Under the pieces are notes generated by a model. The model saw only the letters and a list, made by a program, of their open reading frames with translations. It was not told the origin of the DNA and did not search any database. From Nitrososphaerales archaeon TH526 (GTDB lineage: Archaea; Thermoproteota; Nitrososphaeria; Nitrososphaerales; Nitrososphaeraceae), in assembly GCA_014523665.1 (NCBI GenBank), contig JAATVR010000067.1, forward strand, positions 1 to 10,171: a stretch of DNA of 10,171 nucleotides. Direction: 5' to 3'. The translations under genes and the position numbers were made by a program. Shown one piece after another: positions 6,588 to 10,171 of the stretch; the first letter of the stretch is position 1; every line of letters starts with the position of its first letter.

Positions 6588-7192
6588 AATTACAATCTAA
6601 AGTATCAAGGGCTCATGGGGGATACACTCAGAAGGCCTAGACCCAGGATTTGGCTCTTCCAACTTTGATGTCTGTATCACTGAGTTGGCTGATGGCCTTG
6701 TGAACGTCATACATGCAGAAGAGTATCAGCGACCGGACTTCAAACCAAATAATTAACACAACTGTTCGCCTGCGGGATGAGTATGGTATCAAGTTCGACA
6801 ATCGTTGTCGCATCTTTGTTGATGGCGCTAATCCTTCATTCATTCGAGCATTGAAGGCCAGAGTATCAGAAGATACAGAATATGAAGACCAGATTAACAG
6901 ATGGAAGTCAGAGAATGGGGCAAACATTGTAGACTTGCATTGACTAACTGACAACATGTTCGTGTTGCCTGTTGCATTCTCCAAATACCATAAGGACATG
7001 TTATCACATTGCGAAGAGGTTATGGAATATGACGGTGGAAAGATTGCAATCAATCCGTCATTCAACAAACTAATTGTGGCACTCCGTACTGCAGTAGAGA
7101 AGGGAGAAGGGACGTTAGACAAGGAAGCAACGAGTCATGATGATTTACTAGACGCGTTTAGGATGAGCCTGCAATATTGGGTCAGTAAGTGA
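6588..7192 (+). pseudogene. TerL remnant D, almost complete nuclease domain
   Basis: Starts NYNLKYQGLMG (TerL-1: EYNLKYLGLIGS) and has an internal deletion relative to TerL-1. It then carries the full RNase H-like nuclease: SEGLDPGFGSSNFDVCITEL (first Asp), ADGLVNVIHAEEYQRPDF, a frameshift near 6735-6742, NQIINTTVRLRDEYGIKFDN, CRIFVDGANPSFIRALKAR (second Asp), INRWKSENGANIVDLH, an in-frame TGA (6941-6943), and LTDNMFVLPVAFSKYHKDML. It ends with FNKLIVALRTAVEKGEG, DKEATSHDDLLDAFRMSLQY (third Asp) and WVSK. All three catalytic-type Asp residues are present; only one frameshift and one stop interrupt them. The ATPase half is gone. TerL cuts concatemeric DNA with this domain in tailed viruses. 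The last 78 residues remain open from ATG 6956 to 7192. The least decayed of the five copies. Confidence 0.85.
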
Positions 7193-7203
7193 ACTGATTT
7201 GCT

Positions 7204-7281
7204 GTGTCACCGGCTAAAATCGACGATAGAGAGATTATTGTAGAAGATACTTCTACAAACGTCCATCTAATCTCTAATTAA
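7204..7281 (+). CDS. Possible tiny ORF after TerL remnant D
   Basis: GTG start at 7204, 11 nt after the TerL stop, encoding 25 residues (SPAKIDDREIIVEDTSTNVH, then LISN). It is charged and protein-like but very short. After remnant B an open stretch with a similarly acidic flavour (KNEDDAEAEDSC) follows, so this may be a decayed C-terminal extension rather than a separate gene. A perfect inverted repeat lies inside it. Confidence 0.2.
   Translation: MSPAKIDDREIIVEDTSTNVHLISN
7239..7257. repeat. Perfect 8-bp inverted repeat hairpin
   Basis: TGTAGAAG, a 3-nt ATA loop, then CTTCTACA. It is not followed by a T-run, so it is not a typical archaeal terminator. It may be a processing or protein-binding site downstream of the terminase remnant. 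Confidence 0.6.
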
Positions 7282-7305
7282 ATTATTATAATCTACTTAA
7301 TTATG

Positions 7306-7359
7306 GGTTATCACTGGTCTACAGTAGAAAACAACAACGCCCGCAGGCCAGTAATAACC
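7306..7359. repeat. 15-nt inverted repeat with 24-nt spacer
   Basis: The left arm GGTTATCACTGGTCT (7306-7320) pairs with the right arm AGGCCAGTAATAACC (7345-7359). As RNA there are 14 pairs including one G-U, with one C/A mismatch. The arms differ from perfect inverted repeats by two transitions. It could be a structured RNA element, a binding site, or the ends of a very small or collapsed element; no terminal dinucleotide or target duplication was recognised. Confidence 0.55.
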
Positions 7360-7390
7360 ACAAAATTAGTTACTCATTTAATCTAATTAA

Positions 7391-7549
7391 ATTGGCGCGG
7401 TAAATTGCGCTTGTTTCTTACCTACATTCAGGATTTTATCAGGTGCAGGTAAATGCGAAGAAAGAATAGGTTGCGATGGAAACGTTGCCTTATCTCTTGT
7501 AACAGATTTTTACGCTTACGGAGAGGACAATTTAAGGTCTGTGGTCTAA
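7391..7549 (+). pseudogene. Startless remnant of an unidentified protein
   Basis: A 52-residue frame without a start, opening after a TAA. Its second half (SGAGKCEERIGCDGNVALSL, VTDFYAYGEDNLRSVV) has convincing protein composition, including four Cys in the whole frame (NCAC, KCEE, GCDG). The family is not recognised. Probably the 3' end of a decayed gene. Confidence 0.3.
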
Positions 7550-8104
7550 TCAAATATGTTGAGTAGCGCAGTCGAACCCGCATAATCCATGATTGTTACT
7601 AGTTCAAGAGTAACAAAGTCCTGAGCGCGAAAGTGTGTAGATATTGCTTGTGATATGCAGCCTTGACGTCTATTATTGAGTTTAAAGGAGTTTAAATCAT
7701 TTGAAACCATTATTTCACCTTTTTATTCTTCTGTTGCTATCTAGAAGTAGCCTAAACCTCTGCTGAACCCAAACATTGAGTCAAATTTGATTCACATACT
7801 TCTGATTTCATTCAATCGATAAATCAAATAAGAACCCTGATTTGGTTGTATTGCGATCCCAGGGTCAGAACCCGCCTGAAGTTACTGATATTTGTGTCAG
7901 ATCATTAGGGGCATCCACTGAATATAGTCAAATCAGGGAGGATAATTCTTGCGTTTGTCGAAATATAGCAGTGGTGTCCCTTGCGTGGTATAAAACTAAA
8001 ATTTAACAGTTTTAAACATAACTAGATCTATTGATACATTATGTTGGAACATGAGTCCAATTGTTTCACAGAATGAATAACTACTGCTACCGAATATTAA
8101 TGGC
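7550..8104. other. Gene-poor stretch before the 8105 regulator
   Basis: No supported gene. On the minus strand around 7810-7930 two short frames look faintly like an extracellular protein (VDAPNDLTQISVTSGGF, stop, then PWDRNTTKSGFLFDLSI), which could be another remnant. No tRNA or CRISPR was found. The promoter of the 8105 gene is probably at the right end, around TATAAAA (7989-7996) or TTTAAACATA (8011-8020). The second would start transcription near the 11-codon frame at 8041-8076 (MLEHESNCFTE), a possible leader. Confidence 0.35.
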
Positions 8105-8575
8105 ATGAAAGATAAGCTTTTGGTGACGGATGTATTCAAAGCACTAGGTGATGAGAATTCTTTTGGTTTATTTAATACTATCTGTACTAGCTGTACAGAT
8201 TCACAGAAGCTGATGGCTGCCTTTGTACTGACTAAGAGACAATTTTATGATAGGATGAATTGTCTAAGGAGCTCCGGGTTAGTCAAGCGACAGAGGGGGA
8301 AATATGACACGACTTCATTTGGACAAATAATTTACAGCATCCTGAAGATAGCTGAAAAGGCTACAGAAAGACGCTGGAAATTACAGGCGCTTGATATGAT
8401 GAATTTATCTGCAAATGAAAATTCGCTGGGAGCGGACTATTTAAAAATCATTGATATCTTATTAGATGATAACGAAATAAAGGAAATTTTACTCCGAAAT
8501 AAAATTCCCTCTGTTAACATTAGAGAACTTCACGGTAATCAAAGATCTACGGAGATTGTACAGAGTATCCGATAA
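8105..8575 (+). CDS. Winged-helix (wHTH) regulator, intact
   Basis: 156 residues from the ATG at 8105; an in-frame stop lies eight codons upstream, so the start cannot be much earlier. The winged helix spans residues 1-80: LLVTDVFKALGDENSFGLFN (helix 1), ICTSCTDSQKLMAAF, VLTKRQFYDRMNCLRSSGLV (recognition helix, about 43-55), KRQRGKYDTTSFGQIIY (wing). The C-terminal part (ERRWKLQALDMM, LKIIDILLDDNEIKEILLR) matches the helices of the 6025 gene and of the broken 1064 gene, followed by a 25-residue tail unique to this copy. The segment C27-T-S-C30 has no counterpart in the two paralogues. No terminase remnant follows it, unlike the other two members; a decayed NHL gene points towards it from the right. 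A DNA-binding role is likely; its target is unknown. Confidence 0.8.
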   Translation: MKDKLLVTDVFKALGDENSFGLFNTICTSCTDSQKLMAAFVLTKRQFYDRMNCLRSSGLVKRQRGKYDTTSFGQIIYSILKIAEKATERRWKLQALDMMNLSANENSLGADYLKIIDILLDDNEIKEILLRNKIPSVNIRELHGNQRSTEIVQSIR

Positions 8576-8649
8576 AACCTACTAGCCTTTATCTGACACG
8601 ATATTGACTGGTCAATAATGCAAGTAGCAGCAAAGTATTTCACCGCAAG

Positions 8650-8655
8650 TTTTTT
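8650..8655 (+). terminator. Possible T6 terminator of the 8105 gene
   Basis: A run of six T about 75 nt after the stop, in AAGTTTTTTCACTTT context. Archaeal polymerases can terminate at such tracts. It also lies just past the 3' end of the opposing NHL remnant. Confidence 0.3.
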
Positions 8656-8659
8656 CACT

Positions 8660-9010
8660 TTATAATATAATATTTCGATAGTGATTATGGTTGCTAATCC
8701 CAAATGGAATGAGAAATTCACCATCGCTATACAGGCGCAATCCTGTGTTCTCCTCATCTATACGTCCCTGACCCGTATTCAGCACACATACGTGCCCCAT
8801 GCTCTAATGGACTCTCCAAGATCCGTAAACTTTGGTATCCTGTTGATTCCAGTATCGGCTACAAATATGCTTCCAGTAAACGCATCGACTGTCACTTCAA
8901 ATGGAAATTGAAAAAAACGCAAGTTTCCGGAATCTCCCACAGACCCCAGTCACTAACAAAAAAGTCTGAGCAGGGGTCGGAATCCTACCTACAAACACTG
9001 ATGCTGGGAA
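8660..9010 (-). pseudogene. Decayed NHL-repeat (beta-propeller) protein
   Basis: On the minus strand several frames together give clear NHL repeats. The best blade is QFPFEVTVDAFTGSIFVADT, then GINRIPKFTDLGESIRAWG and a stop at 8779-8781. It matches the NHL consensus (F..P..V.VD...G.I.VADT.NNRI.KF...G.....WG). Upstream, shifted by one base, is the end of the previous blade, DFFVSDWG, followed by SVGDSGNLRFF. Further up, ASVFVGRIP looks like another blade's VADT.NNRI with a deletion. Downstream, in another frame, ENTGLRLYSDGEFLIPFG looks like the tail of the next blade. NHL proteins in these archaea are usually exported, with many blades. This is an inner fragment of perhaps three blades with several frameshifts and no start. 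Confidence 0.75.
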
Positions 9011-9437
9011 CAAGCAAGTCGCAACGACCAAATAAACACCGACCTGTGAGGCCACAATAACATCCCATAACACTATCCCAAGCCGCAGTATATAACAAAA
9101 CTTCTCAATTACACTTTAAGTAGCATCTAATAGTCACTATTTATAAGGTTTATTAACCCAGTTCAAGAATCTGTCATTTTTCATATGGCCATATAACTTC
9201 GTTTAATGTCCCTGAATTGCTTTCAAACGAACATGAAACCTAAATTAGCGTTAACGTTCGTATTTACAGATAGAAGTCAAGAAATGTCTATAGCGACAAT
9301 TTTATTACTGATATAATCATAGTAGAACCTCGCCGGATCCCTTCTAATAACCATAGATTTAACAGTCAATATTTTAAGTGACCTAATTACACAATTGAGA
9401 AATACCAAGCATCCGTGAAGAAATCAATACATCAAAT
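9011..9437. other. AT-rich stretch upstream of the last gene
   Basis: No gene is seen. It contains a perfect 12-bp palindrome ATATGGCCATAT (9183-9194) and an 8-bp one, CGTTAACG (9249-9256), that could be operators. A weak TATA-like ATTTTAAG lies around 9371-9378, about 60 nt before the ATG at 9438. The left edge may hold more of the decayed NHL gene. Confidence 0.4.
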
Positions 9438-10171
9438 ATGTTGCAAATTCACTTGCATGAAATTATCGGTCATTTTACTTCTTTTTTAGTCCTTTCTATA
9501 TTAGTCTTCAACATGATTATAGTCTATGCTCCCAATGCTGTTGAGCCAGCAGTGGCTGCGAAGCTTGATAATCTATACTCAACAAACTTCAATACGGTTA
9601 CCTTTCCCTCATTTTTAAAGTTCGATCCATTTGAGGAATACAGGCATGTTGTCTTCGACAGGACGGTGAACATAATGGGACAGGTATTACTGGACGATAC
9701 CGACAATATCAAAGACACAGAAACGAACATTAGCACAACATCACAACATATACTTGATTCCCCTAGTCGGGTGCAAGAATCACAACAACTTACAGATAGT
9801 AAAAGAATCCAGACCGAGGCCCAGCAGCGACAATCACAAACACAGGAGAGGGAACATTGGCAAGAACCACTTCTGATGACAAACCAAACATCATTACTTG
9901 GATCAATCTACACGACTCCGCAACCAGCTATTCCAGAAGCAAACAATCAGGGAAAAGTGGTTTCGAGATCCTCCTGGTTCCCGTCTGTGCCCTCCTATTT
10001 TTGTGATGGAGAGTATTCTTTTGTCATCAAAGGTACAGCTAGACTAGACTTGGAAAAACTAAAACAAGCTGATCAATACGATGTGACAATCAAGATTTTG
10101 ACGGACAAATTTGGCCTCTCACGAACAGAAGACCATGAAGGAGTCACCGGAATTCTGGGCATAGCAGATCA
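9438..10171 (+). CDS. Large exported or membrane-anchored protein, 5' part
   Basis: Open from the ATG at 9438 to the window end: 244 codons with no stop, so the gene continues to the right. The N-terminus has a hydrophobic segment (FTSFLVLSILVFNMIIVYA, residues 13-31) that is a signal peptide or anchor, possibly cleaved near VYA or AVA (39-41). Residues 42-90 contain FNTVTFPSFLKFDPFEEYRH. A Gln/Ser/Thr-rich, probably disordered linker follows (about 95-175). From 180 a structured part begins: SWFPSVPSYFCDGEYSFVIK and LDLEKLKQADQYDVTIKILT, probably beta-rich. No family is recognised. A second ATG at 9457 in another frame gives MKLSVILLLF and stops at a T6 run; one more T would fuse it to LVLSILVF, so the annotated start may be altered by a slip. 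Confidence 0.7.
   Translation, partial: MLQIHLHEIIGHFTSFLVLSILVFNMIIVYAPNAVEPAVAAKLDNLYSTNFNTVTFPSFLKFDPFEEYRHVVFDRTVNIMGQVLLDDTDNIKDTETNISTTSQHILDSPSRVQESQQLTDSKRIQTEAQQRQSQTQEREHWQEPLLMTNQTSLLGSIYTTPQPAIPEANNQGKVVSRSSWFPSVPSYFCDGEYSFVIKGTARLDLEKLKQADQYDVTIKILTDKFGLSRTEDHEGVTGILGIAD

Noticed and set aside
6637..7122. Long minus strand frame (161 codons) opposite TerL remnant D
   Set aside because: It is antisense to clearly homologous terminase sequence and has no domain or promoter of its own.
7273..7393. 12-bp direct repeat TCTAATTAAATT as a target-site duplication
   Set aside because: The repeat is low-complexity AT sequence, and no transposase or terminal repeats lie between the copies.
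7561..7625. tRNA-like stretch (GTAGCGCAGTCGAACCC)
   Set aside because: On either strand the T-arm stems do not pair and no anticodon arm or acceptor stem can be formed.
8041..8076. 11-codon leader ORF before the 8105 regulator
   Set aside because: It is too short to judge, shows no attenuation structure, and the promoter position is uncertain.

Overview
The window looks like a piece of an archaeal chromosome, most likely an ammonia-oxidising Nitrososphaeria (Nitrososphaera/Nitrosocosmicus-like). The case rests on TATA boxes placed about 25-35 nt before several starts, mostly without a Shine-Dalgarno, on a TrmB-type winged-helix regulator, on exported proteins with signal peptides ending in (V)YAQ or LAQ, and on an NHL beta-propeller remnant. 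The taxon is an inference, because no marker gene or RNA gene is present. Much of the window is a gene graveyard: few genes are intact, and many fragments carry stops and frameshifts.

Left part (1-3300): the tail of an unidentified CDS, then about 750 nt with no convincing gene. Next comes a broken three-part cassette on the + strand: a 44-residue C-terminal fragment, a winged-helix (wHTH) regulator with one stop and one frameshift, and a terminase large subunit (TerL)-like gene. That TerL copy keeps Walker B, the linker and the first nuclease Asp but lacks both ends. It is followed on the - strand by a startless fragment and a probable small exported protein with a good TATA box, and then by an unidentified small + strand ORF.

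Middle (3300-7300): four more TerL remnants, all on the + strand and all ending at the same C-terminus, each longer than the one before (about 0.18, 0.22, 0.38 and 0.60 kb). Three units sit among them: a Gly/Cys-rich exported-protein gene cut off inside its signal peptide, an intact Pro-rich exported protein with its own promoter, and a divergent regulator pair (TrmB-like on -, wHTH on +) sharing an intergenic region with duplicated TTGACAGTG boxes. The longest TerL remnant lies directly behind the intact wHTH gene and repeats the regulator-then-TerL order of the left cassette.

Right part (7300-10171): structured, gene-poor DNA, a third wHTH paralogue that is intact, a decayed NHL-repeat gene on the - strand, and the 5' part of a large exported or membrane-anchored protein running off the right edge.

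The most interesting theme is the repeated pairing of a wHTH regulator with a TerL-like ATPase/nuclease, with no portal, capsid or other virus gene in view, plus the series of 3'-coterminal TerL remnants. This could be the residue of repeated provirus integration or of an undescribed HTH-TerL mobile cassette. The window alone cannot decide between them.
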